A stretch of 64,000 nucleotides of DNA from Vibrio metoecus (GTDB taxonomy: Bacteria; Pseudomonadota; Gammaproteobacteria; Enterobacterales; Vibrionaceae). The notes below the pieces were generated by a model. It searched no databases and had not been told where the DNA came from. It saw only the letters and a program-made list of their open reading frames with translations. The stretch covers positions 186,001 to 250,000 of the forward strand of contig NZ_JJMN01000062.1 in assembly GCF_000696385.1 (NCBI RefSeq). Reading direction: 5' to 3'. A program made the position numbers and the translations under genes. Shown here piece after piece: positions 29,001-38,751 of the stretch. Within the stretch, counting starts at the first letter, position 1. Every line of letters begins with the position of its first letter.

Positions 29001-30362
29001 TTAACTGGCAAGCAGCAAAGTGGCTAGACCGAGAAAGACGGATAAACCAATCACATCGGTGACGGTGGTGAGCGCCATCCCGCCGGCAAGAGCTGGGTCG
29101 ATGTTCATCTTTTTCAGCAAAATAGGAATGCTTACCCCGGCAATACCTGCCACGATCAAATTGGTCATCATTGCCGCGGAAATGATTCCGCCTAGCATCC
29201 ATTCGCCTTTCCACACCACGACGATGGCTCCGATGATCAATGCCCACGTAATGCCATTCAGTAGGCCGATTGCCGCTTCTTTCATCAGAAGTTCGCGTTT
29301 GTTACTGTCACCGATATGACCCAGTGCCAGCCCCCGAATCACCAGAGCAACGGTTTGGTTGCCCGCAACACCCCCCATAGATGGCACGATGGTCATCAAC
29401 ACGGCCACCGCCGCCATTTGTTCGAGAGTCGCTTCAAACATGTTCGAAACCGAAGCCGCAGCAAGGGCAGCTAGCACGTTGGCACCGAGCCAAATACTGC
29501 GTTTGCGCGCTGATTTGACAACAGGGGCGAAGGTATCTTCATCATCATCCATACCCGCCATACTCATCATTGAGTGTTCGGCGTCTTCACGGATAATATC
29601 GACCACGTCATCGATGGTAATACGACCAACCAGATGCTGATTTTCATCCACCACAGGGGCAGAAACCCAGTTACGCCGTTCGAACAGATTCGCGATGTCG
29701 GAGTCTTTCATATCGACTTTGATCGCTTCATCCGCATCGTCCATCACTTCGCTGACGGGTACATCCGGTTGGGTGGTGAGCAGAGTGACGAGAGAAAGAT
29801 GACCAATCAGTTTGCTTTCATCATCAATCACATACAACGCATCGGTCGCTTCTGGTAGCTCGCCCTTCATGCGCAGATAACGCAGTACCACATCGACATC
29901 CACATCGGCACGAATGGTGATTACGTCGGTGTTCATCAGGCCGCCGGCGGTATCTTCCGGATAGGAAAGTGCGGTTTCGACCCGCATTCGATCCGCGGCA
30001 TCCATTTGGGACAGAACTTCGCGTGACACATCATCTGGCAAGCTACGCAATACGTAGGCGACATCATCGATGTCCATACCTTCGGTCGCTTCGGCGAGTT
30101 TCTCTGGTGCCATTTTCGACACCAGCGCATCCTTAACGTCTTCATTCAGCTCATCAAGGATTTCACCGTAATCTTCCGGGTCAGTCAGTTGCCACAATAC
30201 CTCACGCGCTTTACGTGGTGAGGCTTCCAGTAGATGAGCAATATCTTCTGGCTCCATGTCCTGCAGTTGGCGACGAACATGAACAAAGCGGCCATTATCT
30301 AAGGCTTCAGTGATTTCTTGGAGGGTGAGGTGAGCTTGGTCAAATTCGATCTGCTCGGCCAT
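29001..30362 (-). CDS. mgtE: Magnesium transporter MgtE
   Basis: MgtE is a magnesium-gated channel in the inner membrane. Domains in order: an N-terminal MgtE_N superhelical domain (residues about 1-130), two CBS domains (about 135-255; LMNTDVITIRADVDV and VVDENQHLVGRITIDDVVD), a plug helix and five C-terminal transmembrane helices containing PSMGGVAGNQTVALVIRGLALG and the pore motif PALAGGMALTTVTDV. 453 aa. G5AAG lies just before ATG 30362. Monocistronic; 160 bp of non-coding sequence separates it from ptsO. Confidence 0.95.
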   Translation of the reverse strand: MAEQIEFDQAHLTLQEITEALDNGRFVHVRRQLQDMEPEDIAHLLEASPRKAREVLWQLTDPEDYGEILDELNEDVKDALVSKMAPEKLAEATEGMDIDDVAYVLRSLPDDVSREVLSQMDAADRMRVETALSYPEDTAGGLMNTDVITIRADVDVDVVLRYLRMKGELPEATDALYVIDDESKLIGHLSLVTLLTTQPDVPVSEVMDDADEAIKVDMKDSDIANLFERRNWVSAPVVDENQHLVGRITIDDVVDIIREDAEHSMMSMAGMDDDEDTFAPVVKSARKRSIWLGANVLAALAAASVSNMFEATLEQMAAVAVLMTIVPSMGGVAGNQTVALVIRGLALGHIGDSNKRELLMKEAAIGLLNGITWALIIGAIVVVWKGEWMLGGIISAAMMTNLIVAGIAGVSIPILLKKMNIDPALAGGMALTTVTDVIGLSVFLGLATLLLAS

Positions 30363-30522
30363 GGCTTCCCCCTAGGTTGGAATTGGAATAATGGTCAGCA
30401 TGGTAACTTAATTTACCCGCTTATTTAATAAGATCTTAGTAAGGAATAAGGATTTCTTTACTCTTCTTTGCCTTGATAGGGCAGGCCGGTGGGGCGGCGC
30501 GATAGGTGGCTAGTGAGGAGCC

Positions 30523-30801
30523 TTACTCATCTTCATCAAATTTTTGTTCGATAAGCTGACAAACGGCCTGTAGTGCTTGCTCAGCTTGCGAACCTTCGGC
30601 AGAGATCACCACGTTTTGCCCTTGTGCTGATTCCAGCATCAGTAACCCCATCACACTGTCGGCCGTCGCTTCTCGGCCATCTTGGCTCTGCACGGTTAGC
30701 ACGGCATCAAACGATTGAGCCAATTGTACCAATTTGACGGCTGCGCGAGCATGCAGACCAAGGCGGTTTTGGATGAGAACGGTTTGGCTCAATTGTGGCA
30801 T
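30523..30801 (-). CDS. ptsO: NPr, phosphocarrier of the nitrogen PTS
   Basis: NPr is the HPr-like protein of the nitrogen-related PTS; it passes phosphate from EI-Ntr to EIIA-Ntr (PtsN). The active-site histidine lies in [13 protein letters not shown] (His16), with the later helix [12 protein letters not shown]. 92 aa (E. coli 90). It lies 9 bp after rapZ and ends the rpoN-hpf-ptsN-rapZ-ptsO cluster, the standard order in gamma-proteobacteria. Confidence 0.94.
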
Positions 30802-30810
30802 GATGAACTC

Positions 30811-31672
30811 CTAGGATTGCTGCTTTTCCAATGAAGTATGGCGGATTTGTACCTGATGACCAAGTTGGGCAAAGTATTCGCCGATCTGTTGAGTGAGATA
30901 GACCGAGCGATGTTTACCACCGGTACAACCAATGGCAATGGTCAGGTAGCTGCGATTGTTTTTCTCAAGCATAGGCAGCCAGTATTCAACGAATTTTTGG
31001 ATCTGCTGTTTCAGCTCCATCACTTCGCTATGGCCTTCCAAGAAGGATTTGATCGGTGCATCCAGTCCCGTCAGTGGGCGTAGATCTGGCTCCCAGTGCG
31101 GGTTTGGCAAAAAGCGCACATCGAACACGTAGTCGGCATCGCTCGGTAAACCGTACTTAAAGCCAAACGATTGAAACACCATGACGAGGTCCTTGCGCTC
31201 ACGGCCTTCAATGCGCATACGTACCGTTTCGCTCAGGTCATGTAGCGACTGATTACTGCTATCAAGGAGTAGATCGGCTTGTTCTTTGAGTGGGCGCAGT
31301 AGTTGCTTTTCTAACTCTATCGCTTGTGCAAGCGAAGGCTTGCTTTGACTCAGAGAAAGAGGATGAATACGCCGTGTTTCTACTGTAGCGTTTGAGCAGG
31401 GTTTCTTTGCTGGCATCAAGAAACAGCATGCTGACATCATTGTTTTGCTTGAGCTGTTCGAGCACATCCTGCACTAAGCCCGGTTCTTTGGGCAAATTAC
31501 GGATGTCGATGCTGACAGCCACATTCTGCTGACTGCCCTGTACTGATTGAATAAAAGCGGGCAGCAGACTGACGGGTAGGTTATCAACGCAATAGTAACC
31601 TAGGTCTTCCAGTACGCGAAGAGCGACGCTCTTACCGGCTCCTGATTGTCCGCTGACCACGATCAAACGCAT
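30811..31672 (-). CDS. rapZ: RapZ, RNase adapter / P-loop protein; frame broken once
   Basis: RapZ binds the small RNA GlmZ and directs RNase E to it, controlling glucosamine-6-phosphate synthesis in enterobacteria. Walker [14 protein letters not shown] is at the N-terminus; Walker B-like [16 protein letters not shown] near residue 95; the C-terminal RNA-binding half contains [25 protein letters not shown] and [14 protein letters not shown]. The frame breaks at RYS: an extra A (plus-strand position 31381) separates it from ETRRIHPLS. Repaired length 286 aa; 862 bp minus 1 is divisible by 3. Whether the GlmZ role holds in this organism is not shown by the sequence. Confidence 0.9.
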
Positions 31673-31684
31673 ACTGTTTGCCTG

Positions 31685-32131
31685 CTATTGGTTTACCATG
31701 ATGTTAAACAGCTCTTGATCGCTTTCTGCATTGCGAAGCTGCTTGAGGATCTGCTTATCGTTGAGGCGTTCTGCCATACAAGCGAGGGTTTTCAAATGCT
31801 CTTTGCACTGATCTTCAGGAACCAATAGAGCAAACAGGAGATCGACCGGACGGTTATCAATCGAATCAAATTCAATCGGCTCTTCGCATTGCAGCAATAC
31901 CGCGACCGCTTTTTCACTGTCGGACATGCGTGCGTGCGGGATGGCAATCCCGTTACCAATACCAGTACTGCCCATTTTCTCGCGGCTTAACATGCACTCG
32001 AACAATTCGGTGGCATTCTGGCCAGTATGAAGGGCAGCGATTTCGCTGATGATTTCTAGTGCTCGTTTCTTACTAGAACATTGGACTGCACTTTTGGTGC
32101 AGTCCAATGAAAGTACTTCGCTCAATTGCAT
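31685..32131 (-). CDS. ptsN: EIIA-Ntr (PtsN), nitrogen PTS regulatory protein
   Basis: PtsN is the terminal phosphoacceptor of the nitrogen PTS and regulates potassium transport and other processes according to its phosphorylation state. The EIIA fold is shown by GNGIAIPHARMSDSEKAV, with the phospho-accepting His near residue 67, and by DNRPVDLLFALLVPEDQCKEHLKTL. 148 aa against 163 in E. coli, the shorter form usual in Vibrio. It starts 2 bp after the hpf stop, so coupled translation is likely. Confidence 0.94.
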   Translation of the reverse strand: MQLSEVLSLDCTKSAVQCSSKKRALEIISEIAALHTGQNATELFECMLSREKMGSTGIGNGIAIPHARMSDSEKAVAVLLQCEEPIEFDSIDNRPVDLLFALLVPEDQCKEHLKTLACMAERLNDKQILKQLRNAESDQELFNIMVNQ

Positions 32132-32133
32132 GA

Positions 32134-32425
32134 TTAATGACTACTTAGCTTTTCTTTATGCTTATTCAATTGTCGAACCAATTTATCCACCAAACTATCG
32201 ATGGCGGCATACATGTTTTCATCGTCCGCGTGGGCGTGAATTTCAGCTTGGTTTACGTGGAGCGTAGCTTCGGCGATCTGGCGCAGTTTTTCTAACACGT
32301 AAAATGACTTGAACGTTGATTAATTTGGTCGTAAAAAACGACTCAAGTTTGTCAAATTTGGAGTGAACATAGTCTTGCATTGAATCGGTAAGATCAATGT
32401 GGTGGCCTTGAATGTTGATTTGCAT
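32134..32425 (-). CDS. hpf: Ribosome hibernation-promoting factor HPF (short form); frame broken once
   Basis: HPF binds the 30S decoding region and drives 100S dimer formation in stationary phase. The N-terminus MQINIQGHHIDLTDSMQDYV and KFDKLESFF fit the family. The frame fails after VQVILRV: removing one base at 32293 gives EKLRQIAEATLHVNQAEIH, HADDENMYAAIDSLVDKLV and a stop at 32134, 96 aa in all (E. coli 95). 292 bp minus 1 is divisible by 3. It lies between rpoN and ptsN as usual. The break is probably a sequencing error. Confidence 0.9.
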
Positions 32426-32449
32426 AGACTTTCCTTTTCTAGTTTAGGC

Positions 32450-33916
32450 CTATAGCAGGCGTTTACGCTGACTTGATGGAGCAATGCCGAGTGACTCGCG
32501 ATATTTAGCAATGGTCCGTCGCGCCACTTGGATACCTTGGTCAGCCAGTAGGGTTGCGATCTTGCTGTCACTCAGTGGCTTGGTTGGGTTTTCCGCCGCC
32601 ACCAGTTTTTTGATCAGCGCTCTGATCGCAGTGGACGAGCACTCTCCGCCATTGTCAGTACTGACGTGACTGGAGAAAAAGTACTTCAACTCAAAAATGC
32701 CGCGTGGGGTATGCATGTATTTCTGCGTGGTGACACGCGAAATGGTGGATTCATGCATTTCCACGGCCATCGCGACATCGTTGAGCACCATCGGCTTCAT
32801 CGCTTCTTCACCATACTCGAAGAAATCGTGCTGGTGTTCAACTATGCACTTGGCAACTTTGAGCAGTGTCTCGTTTCTACTTTCTAAACTTTTGATCAGC
32901 CATTTTGCTTCTTGCAAATTGGTGCGGATGTAGTTGCTCTCCGCATTATTGCCGCGCATCAGGTCGGCATACTGCTGATTGATCTTCAGTTTAGGCACAC
33001 TGTCTGGGTTGATGGTGACCAACCATCGACCTTGTTCTTTATACACTGACACATCAGGTATGACGTATTCAGCGTGATCTTCAGCGATTCGACTGCCAGG
33101 GCGAGGATCGAGTTGCTGAATGAGCTGTAGGATCTCGCGTAAGTCTTCTTCTTTGAGCTTAGTCTCTTTCAGAATGGTTTTGTAATCGCGATTACCTAAA
33201 TCATCAATGTATTGTGAGAGTAGCAGTCGCGCCTCTTCCAACCATGGGGTCTCAATGGGATAGGTGGTGAGTTGCAGCAGTAGACAATCTTGCAAATTAA
33301 GCGAGGCAACACCAAAAGGATCAAACTGTTGTATGCGTTTACGCACCGCTTCGATTTCATCCAACTCAATCTCATCGCTGTGTAGGCTTTCTTGGTATTT
33401 CTTCGTAATTGAGACCGTCAAATAACCGTAGTCATCGATGGCATCGATGAGGGCGGTTGCGATGGTGCGATCGACATCGCTAAAGGGGGTTAAATCGAGT
33501 TGCCAGAACAGGTAATCTTGCAGGGTTTGGGTGGTTTCGCCTTGGTAGATCGGTGCATCATCATCGAGTGCCAGTCCTGTACTGCCAGTATTGGCGCTAT
33601 AAACTTCATCCCAAGTGGTATCCATTTCCAGTTCGGCACTGATTTCGGATTTTTCAATCAAGTCTGAGCTGTCTTGTGGCTCAGGTTCGTAGAGTTCTTC
33701 TGGCTCGCGTGGGCTTTCTTCCGTCAATCGCACGCTATCGAGTGATGGTGCATCGTCTTGGTTATCTTCCACCTCTAACAAGGGATTGGATTCCAATGCT
33801 TCCTGAATTTCTTGCTGCAGATCCAGCGTCGAAAGCTGCAACAAGCGGATGGCTTGCTGGAGCTGCGGAGTCATGGCTAACTGTTGACCTAGCTTGAGCT
33901 GTAATGACGGTTTCAT
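32450..33916 (-). CDS. rpoN: RNA polymerase sigma-54 factor
   Basis: RpoN directs polymerase to -24/-12 promoters, in Vibrio including flagellar, nitrogen and type VI genes. Region I is Gln/Leu-rich ([20 protein letters not shown]), followed by an acidic region II (residues about 55-130), the core-binding domain, a helix-turn-helix, and the RpoN box [10 protein letters not shown] near the C-terminus. 488 aa (E. coli 477). It is preceded 55 bp upstream by lptB on the same strand, the conserved lptB-rpoN order. Confidence 0.96.
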   Translation of the reverse strand: MKPSLQLKLGQQLAMTPQLQQAIRLLQLSTLDLQQEIQEALESNPLLEVEDNQDDAPSLDSVRLTEESPREPEELYEPEPQDSSDLIEKSEISAELEMDTTWDEVYSANTGSTGLALDDDAPIYQGETTQTLQDYLFWQLDLTPFSDVDRTIATALIDAIDDYGYLTVSITKKYQESLHSDEIELDEIEAVRKRIQQFDPFGVASLNLQDCLLLQLTTYPIETPWLEEARLLLSQYIDDLGNRDYKTILKETKLKEEDLREILQLIQQLDPRPGSRIAEDHAEYVIPDVSVYKEQGRWLVTINPDSVPKLKINQQYADLMRGNNAESNYIRTNLQEAKWLIKSLESRNETLLKVAKCIVEHQHDFFEYGEEAMKPMVLNDVAMAVEMHESTISRVTTQKYMHTPRGIFELKYFFSSHVSTDNGGECSSTAIRALIKKLVAAENPTKPLSDSKIATLLADQGIQVARRTIAKYRESLGIAPSSQRKRLL

Positions 33917-33971
33917 GCAGTAATGGATGCCTTGTTATTGTTAGTATTGTTTGAACTCTACTCTGTTTTAA

Positions 33972-34697
33972 TCATAGACGGAATTGTTCGCCGAGATAAA
34001 CCTGCTTCACTTGTTCATTATTAAGAACATCTTGTGGGGTGCCTTCCGCAATCAGACGTCCTTGGCTGACAATATACGCTTTTTCACACACATCGAGTGT
34101 TTCACGTACGTTGTGGTCGGTGATGAGGACGCCTAAACCACGATCGCGCAGATGTTCGATGATTTTTTTTATGTCGATAACTGAAATCGGGTCAACGCCG
34201 GCAAAAGGCTCATCGAGCAAAATAAATTGTGGGTTAGCGGCCAAGGCTCGCGCGATCTCGACTCGGCGACGTTCACCTCCCGATAGCGCCATTCCGGCAC
34301 TTTTACGGATGTGTTGAATATGGAACTCTTCGAGCAGATCTTCGAGTTTGTCTTGACGCTCTTCATGGGTCAGCTCTTCACGAGTTTGCAATACGGCCAT
34401 GATGTTGTCTTCGACCGAGAGCTTGCGGAAGATCGACGCTTCTTGTGGTAGGTAGCCAATGCCCATGCGTGACCGGCTGTGCATCGGTAAAATACTGATG
34501 TCGTTGTCATCAATAGTGATGGTGCCTTCGTCACGCGCGACCAGACCCACAATCATGTAAAACGAAGTGGTTTTGCCTGCTCCGTTCGGGCCAAGCAAAC
34601 CAACAATCTGGCCTGACTCAACTTGTAAGCTGACGTCTGAAACCACTTTGCGTTTTTTGTAGCTCTTGGCTAAGTGCTGTGCTTTTAGAATGGCCAT
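33972..34697 (-). CDS. lptB: LptB, ATPase of the LPS exporter
   Basis: LptB drives LptFG, which extracts lipopolysaccharide from the inner membrane. Walker [14 protein letters not shown] near residue 37, Q-loop [14 protein letters not shown], signature [15 protein letters not shown], Walker [15 protein letters not shown]-loop [10 protein letters not shown]. 241 aa, same as E. coli. It starts 2 bp after the lptA stop. Its partner permease genes lptF and lptG lie at 61.7-63.8 kb of this window. Confidence 0.96.
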   Translation of the reverse strand: MAILKAQHLAKSYKKRKVVSDVSLQVESGQIVGLLGPNGAGKTTSFYMIVGLVARDEGTITIDDNDISILPMHSRSRMGIGYLPQEASIFRKLSVEDNIMAVLQTREELTHEERQDKLEDLLEEFHIQHIRKSAGMALSGGERRRVEIARALAANPQFILLDEPFAGVDPISVIDIKKIIEHLRDRGLGVLITDHNVRETLDVCEKAYIVSQGRLIAEGTPQDVLNNEQVKQVYLGEQFRL

Positions 34698-34699
34698 GG

Positions 34700-35197
34700 T
34701 TACTCTTGTTGTACTGCTTGTGGTTGAAGAACGGTTGACACACGTCCTTTGCCTTCACTATCGGCAATCAGCTTTTGTGAGCTGATTTTGTAGCGGATTT
34801 TTCTGCCGCGAATTTCACTGTCATCTTGTGACAACATGGCTTTCTTAATCATCACCAATTCGTCATCACGAACTTTGTAGTACAGCTCATTCGCTTCCCC
34901 ATACAGGGTTTTGCCTTCATCGGTGAGCTGAGAAAAGGTCGCGACGTCGCCGTAGCCTTCAATTTCTTCAATCTTACCGTTCGTTGCATTGCGGATCACG
35001 ATCAGCTTGTCGGCATTGATGTTGATGCTGCCTTGCTTGAGTTTCACATCCCCGATAAAGGTCACGCGGTTGCTTTTCATATCCAGTTGTTGACTGTCGG
35101 AGTCAATGTAAACCGGTTGTTCTCTGTCGGTAGAGAGTGCATAAGCCTGAGTCGAGGCAAGCAAACAAGCAATAAGACTAAGGTGTGAGCGTTTCAT
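34700..35197 (-). CDS. lptA: LptA, periplasmic LPS-transport bridge protein
   Basis: LptA polymerises into the periplasmic bridge that carries LPS from LptC to LptD. Signal peptide [20 protein letters not shown], then the OstA-type beta-jellyroll repeats ([36 protein letters not shown]). 165 aa. I chose ATG 35197, with AAGG upstream and the signal peptide at its start; the longer frame from 35242 would hide the signal sequence. It overlaps the 3' end of lptC by 20 bp. Confidence 0.93.
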   Translation of the reverse strand: MKRSHLSLIACLLASTQAYALSTDREQPVYIDSDSQQLDMKSNRVTFIGDVKLKQGSININADKLIVIRNATNGKIEEIEGYGDVATFSQLTDEGKTLYGEANELYYKVRDDELVMIKKAMLSQDDSEIRGRKIRYKISSQKLIADSEGKGRVSTVLQPQAVQQE

Positions 35198-35741
35198 ATC
35201 TACCTTGTACTTGGTTATAAAGTTCAGCCGAGTGATCGGCAAAGTTGCCTTTCATCGCTTGACCATGTGTTTCAAATTGTGGACCGCGTAGTTCGACCGG
35301 TTTATCTGCCCAGAAATCACGGCTTTTCAATTGGATACTCATTTCACTGGTCGAAAGAGTATCAAAACCGGAGTCGGGGAGTAGATTCTTCGCGAGAACA
35401 TCATCGTACAGGGTTAGCACCTGATCTTTACTCAAAATGCCTCGGCGTGCGGTAATTTCCCACTCTTGTAATGTGCCTTCCCGATACACTTTGAGTATCG
35501 GTGCTTTGAACAAGGTATTGCCGCTTTTGGCGTAGTGATCTAAATGGATAGAGGTGATCACATAGTTACGGATGCCTTGTTCGCTGTATGAAATATTTTC
35601 TAAATTTTCGCCACTGAACATCGGCAGCTCCAAGTTAGGGGCTACCTGAATCGTGCTGTTTTGCTCTTGCTCTAGCAGGTAATAGAGTGACCAAGAACAG
35701 ATAAACAACAGCAGGACATAAACAATGCGTGGCACATTCAT
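35178..35741 (-). CDS. lptC: LptC, inner-membrane LPS-transport protein
   Basis: LptC is anchored by one N-terminal helix (IVYVLLLFICSWSLYYLL) and passes LPS from LptBFG to LptA with its periplasmic jellyroll domain (QWEITARRG-like segment EWEITARRGILSKDQVLTLY). 187 aa (E. coli 191). It overlaps kdsC by 4 bp upstream and lptA downstream, consistent with the kdsD-kdsC-lptC-lptA-lptB order. Confidence 0.94.
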   Translation of the reverse strand: MNVPRIVYVLLLFICSWSLYYLLEQEQNSTIQVAPNLELPMFSGENLENISYSEQGIRNYVITSIHLDHYAKSGNTLFKAPILKVYREGTLQEWEITARRGILSKDQVLTLYDDVLAKNLLPDSGFDTLSTSEMSIQLKSRDFWADKPVELRGPQFETHGQAMKGNFADHSAELYNQVQGRYETLTP

Positions 35742-36295
35742 AGGCTCAGGCCTTTATGTACATCCAATTCGTCACGCGCCTGTAAGATTAAATCACACAC
35801 TTCCCGGACTGCACCGTGGCCGCCTTTGATGTGAGTTACATAGTTAGCACGCTTGGCGAGGAGTGGATGGCCATCTGCAACACACACACGCAGGGCGACT
35901 TTTTCCATGACTGGCCAATCGATAAGGTCATCGCCAATATATCCGGTCTGCTCAGGTGCGATCGCGAGCTTTTGACAAATGTCATAATAAGCCTGCACTT
36001 TATCATCCTGTCCCTGATAGATCAGTGAAATGCCTAGCGCTTTCATGCGATTTTCAACAATCTGTGAACGGCGACCAGTAATGATCGCGATTTCAATGCC
36101 GGCATTCATTAGAGCTTTCACCCCGTAGCCATCACGAGTGTGGAAGGTTTTCAGCTCTTCGCCTTGATTTCCCATGTAAATTAGGCCGTCAGAAAATACA
36201 CCGTCAACATCACAAATCAGCAGTTTGATCTGTTTGGCAATTTCCAGCAGTGAAGGTTCCACTTCTCCGTATAAGGTTGAGATGGTTGAACTCAT
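35738..36295 (-). CDS. kdsC: 3-deoxy-D-manno-octulosonate-8-phosphate phosphatase
   Basis: KdsC dephosphorylates KDO-8-phosphate to KDO for the LPS inner core. It is a HAD-type phosphatase of the C0 (tetrameric, capless) class: catalytic LLICDVDGVFSDG near residue 28, IAIITGRRS, and the metal-binding GDDLIDWPVM. 185 aa (E. coli 188). Starts 3 bp after the kdsD stop. Confidence 0.95.
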   Translation of the reverse strand: MSSTISTLYGEVEPSLLEIAKQIKLLICDVDGVFSDGLIYMGNQGEELKTFHTRDGYGVKALMNAGIEIAIITGRRSQIVENRMKALGISLIYQGQDDKVQAYYDICQKLAIAPEQTGYIGDDLIDWPVMEKVALRVCVADGHPLLAKRANYVTHIKGGHGAVREVCDLILQARDELDVHKGLSL

Positions 36296-36298
36296 TAA

Positions 36299-37273
36299 TT
36301 ACATCACTCCGGCTTTGAGTAGGTCGTGCATATTCAGCGCGCCAACCAATTTATTATTTTCAACAAGCATCAGTCCATTGATGCGTTTGGCTTGCATCAA
36401 ATTCAACCCTTCTACCGCCAGTAAATTAGGCTGTGCTACGGTCGGTTGGCGAGTCATCACGTCAGCAATCGCGGTGGTGTGAATGTCGATACGTTTATCG
36501 AGAATACGGCGTAAATCCCCATCGGTAAAAATTCCGAGTAGGGTATCGTCTTCATCAACCACAGCAGTCATGCCGAGTCCTTTTTGGCTGATTTCCAGTA
36601 AAGCATCGCGGATTAGTGCTTGGGGCGCAACTTTAGGCAACGCTTTACCACTGTGCATAATGTCATTCAGCTTGAGGAGGAGTTTACGCCCAAGTGCACC
36701 ACCTGGGTGAGACAAAGCAAAATCTTCTGCAGTGAAACCGCGAGCCTGCATCAGTGCAACCGCCAATGCATCTCCCATCACTAGGGTTGCTGTTGTGCTT
36801 GACGTTGGGGCGAGCTCTAGTGGACAAGCCTCACGTGGTACAGTGATTTGTAGGTGGATGTCCGCCAGTTTTGCCATGTTGGAATTGGGGTTACCCGTCA
36901 TGCTGATCACGCGAATATTCAAGCGTTTTAGCACGGGAAGTAGGGCGAGAATTTCTGATGATTCACCAGAGTTGGAGATTGCAAGCACGATATCGCCACG
37001 CTCAATCATCCCCAAATCGCCGTGCGAGGCTTCTCCAGGATGAACGAAGAATGCTGAAGTCCCCGTGCTGGCTAACGTCGCCGCAATTTTCTTACCAATA
37101 TGACCGGATTTTCCCATCCCCATCACCACCACTTTGCCGGTTTGATTGGCCAAAATCATGGTACACGCGCTAGCGAAGTCAGCGTTAATGTACTGCTCTA
37201 ATTGCTGTAATGCTTGGATTTCAGTGCGCAAAACTTGTTTGGCGACATCTTGGTAATTAAAGGTATTAGACAT
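36299..37273 (-). CDS. kdsD: Arabinose-5-phosphate isomerase
   Basis: KdsD converts ribulose 5-phosphate to arabinose 5-phosphate, the first dedicated precursor of KDO. An N-terminal SIS domain (VVVMGMGKSGHIGKKIAATLASTG, written in part, and HPGEASHGDLGM) is followed by two CBS domains (MHSGKALPKVAP and VMTRQPTVAQPN onward). 324 aa (E. coli 328). It follows yrbG by 24 bp. Confidence 0.95.
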   Translation of the reverse strand: MSNTFNYQDVAKQVLRTEIQALQQLEQYINADFASACTMILANQTGKVVVMGMGKSGHIGKKIAATLASTGTSAFFVHPGEASHGDLGMIERGDIVLAISNSGESSEILALLPVLKRLNIRVISMTGNPNSNMAKLADIHLQITVPREACPLELAPTSSTTATLVMGDALAVALMQARGFTAEDFALSHPGGALGRKLLLKLNDIMHSGKALPKVAPQALIRDALLEISQKGLGMTAVVDEDDTLLGIFTDGDLRRILDKRIDIHTTAIADVMTRQPTVAQPNLLAVEGLNLMQAKRINGLMLVENNKLVGALNMHDLLKAGVM

Positions 37274-37297
37274 GCTCGGTATTCCCTTCTAATGCAC

Positions 37298-38257
37298 TCA
37301 GATATTCATCATCAAGTAAGTAATGTAAGCGACGAATGCACACAGCAAGAGTACGCCTTCGGTTCGGGTAATTTGTCGCTTTTTGCCTAAAGCGACCGCA
37401 ACCAACAACAGTGAAACGCCAAGCATAACCCAAAAGTCACGTCCCATAGCTTCAGGGCTCAGTAGTGACGGGTTGAGCAAACCAGGCAAGCCCATTACCG
37501 CTAAAATATTGAAGACGTTAGAGCCGATGATGTTACCGACTGCCATATCATCTTCCCCTTTTAGAGCGCCCGCTAAAGAGGCGGCAAGCTCAGGTAAGCT
37601 CGTTCCCACTGCAATAATGGTTAAACCAATCACCAGATCGCTCATGCCAAAATGCTTGGCGATCACCACGGCGTTATCGACCAACATACCAGCCCCAATC
37701 GGGAGCAGGATCAAACCGACGACCACCCAGAATGCCGCTTTCGGGTTGCTGACTCCCTCCGGAACTTCAGACTCTTGTTCATTCAGTAGAGCATCACCAT
37801 TGTGTTTTTCTTTACGGCTAACTTGCAGCATCACGAGGATAAAGGCGGCAAAAAGCGTAATCAGTAAAATGCCTTCATAAAAGCCAAGGTGGTTATCCCA
37901 CAAAATCGCGCCGGCAATCAACGTTACCCCAATCATCATCGGGAGTTCACGACGTAGTACTGCAGAGCCAACTGAGAGGGGTTTGATTATGGCGGTAATA
38001 CCTAAAATCAACGCGATATTGGCAATGTTTGAGCCCAGCACGTTACCGACTGCGGTATCGGTTTTGCCTTCTAAAGCGGCTGTAGCGGAAACCATCATTT
38101 CTGGTGCTGAGGAACCCATCGCCAAGATGGTCATGCCGATCACTAAAGGTGAGATGCCCACATTGCGAGCCAGAGCCGCTGAACCGAACACGAGTTTGTC
38201 TGCACCCCATACTAGGATTGCAAGACCGATAAACAGAAAGACCACCGCTTCAAGCAT
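37298..38257 (-). CDS. yrbG: YrbG-type sodium/calcium exchanger family protein
   Basis: A membrane protein of about ten helices of the CaCA (cation/Ca2+ exchanger) superfamily. The two alpha-repeats carry the expected ion-binding motifs GSSAPEMMVSATAAL (near residue 50) and GTSLPELAASLAGAL (near residue 205), each followed by the GSNIANI / GSNVFNI helix. 319 aa from ATG 38257, with GGGA upstream; the in-frame TTG at 38269 is less likely. First gene of the long minus-strand cluster leading to lptB-rpoN. The transported ion is not shown by the sequence. Confidence 0.9.
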   Translation of the reverse strand: MLEAVVFLFIGLAILVWGADKLVFGSAALARNVGISPLVIGMTILAMGSSAPEMMVSATAALEGKTDTAVGNVLGSNIANIALILGITAIIKPLSVGSAVLRRELPMMIGVTLIAGAILWDNHLGFYEGILLITLFAAFILVMLQVSRKEKHNGDALLNEQESEVPEGVSNPKAAFWVVVGLILLPIGAGMLVDNAVVIAKHFGMSDLVIGLTIIAVGTSLPELAASLAGALKGEDDMAVGNIIGSNVFNILAVMGLPGLLNPSLLSPEAMGRDFWVMLGVSLLLVAVALGKKRQITRTEGVLLLCAFVAYITYLMMNI

Positions 38258-38751
38258 GATGATTCCCAAACATTAAATGAATACGAATGCCTAATGCTTA
38301 GAAGCAAGATCGAGTGCGCTATCAGTGAGGGAGCGGAATCATCAAGTGATGAATTAGCCCACTCTGTATGCGTCATCAGCATTTTAGGCAGAGAATTGAC
38401 CGCCAATTTTGACTTGTTGAACATTAAAAGGGAAGTCGAAGTTCCAATTAATTGTCGCTATGCCGCGTCAATTCGCTGCTAATTACGTCAGTTTGTGCAA
38501 CAGAAACAATAGGAGATAAACGCAGTGTAAAGGCTTAAAACCACGACAAATCAAGGTTGCCTCTCGACGGGTATCGGCTATGCTCACTGAAGGTTTGTAT
38601 GTCGATTTGGCGTTATGGAAGGCCTCGCCTCGCTTTGACAATTCTTGGTCAAGAACCCAAGCAATGGATTGATGCGTGCTTTTAATTGCACCATATTGTG
38701 CATTATCATGCGCATTCTTTCAGGATGTCGACCTAACAGTGAAGTGCCCAT
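38258..38751. other. 494-bp intergenic region between yrbG and mlaF
   Basis: Divergent promoters for two envelope operons must lie here. Visible items: an inverted repeat TTCTTG-GT-CAAGAA near 38642-38655 overlapping a TTGACA-like hexamer, and TGCAC-N6-GTGCA near 38690-38705, both upstream of mlaF. Short frames on both strands (up to 70 codons) have no ribosome-binding site or recognisable family, so I do not call a gene. Confidence 0.45.

Noticed and set aside
38294..38482. 62-codon frame in the yrbG-mlaF gap
   Set aside because: No ribosome-binding site, no recognisable family, and overlapping frames on the other strand of similar length.
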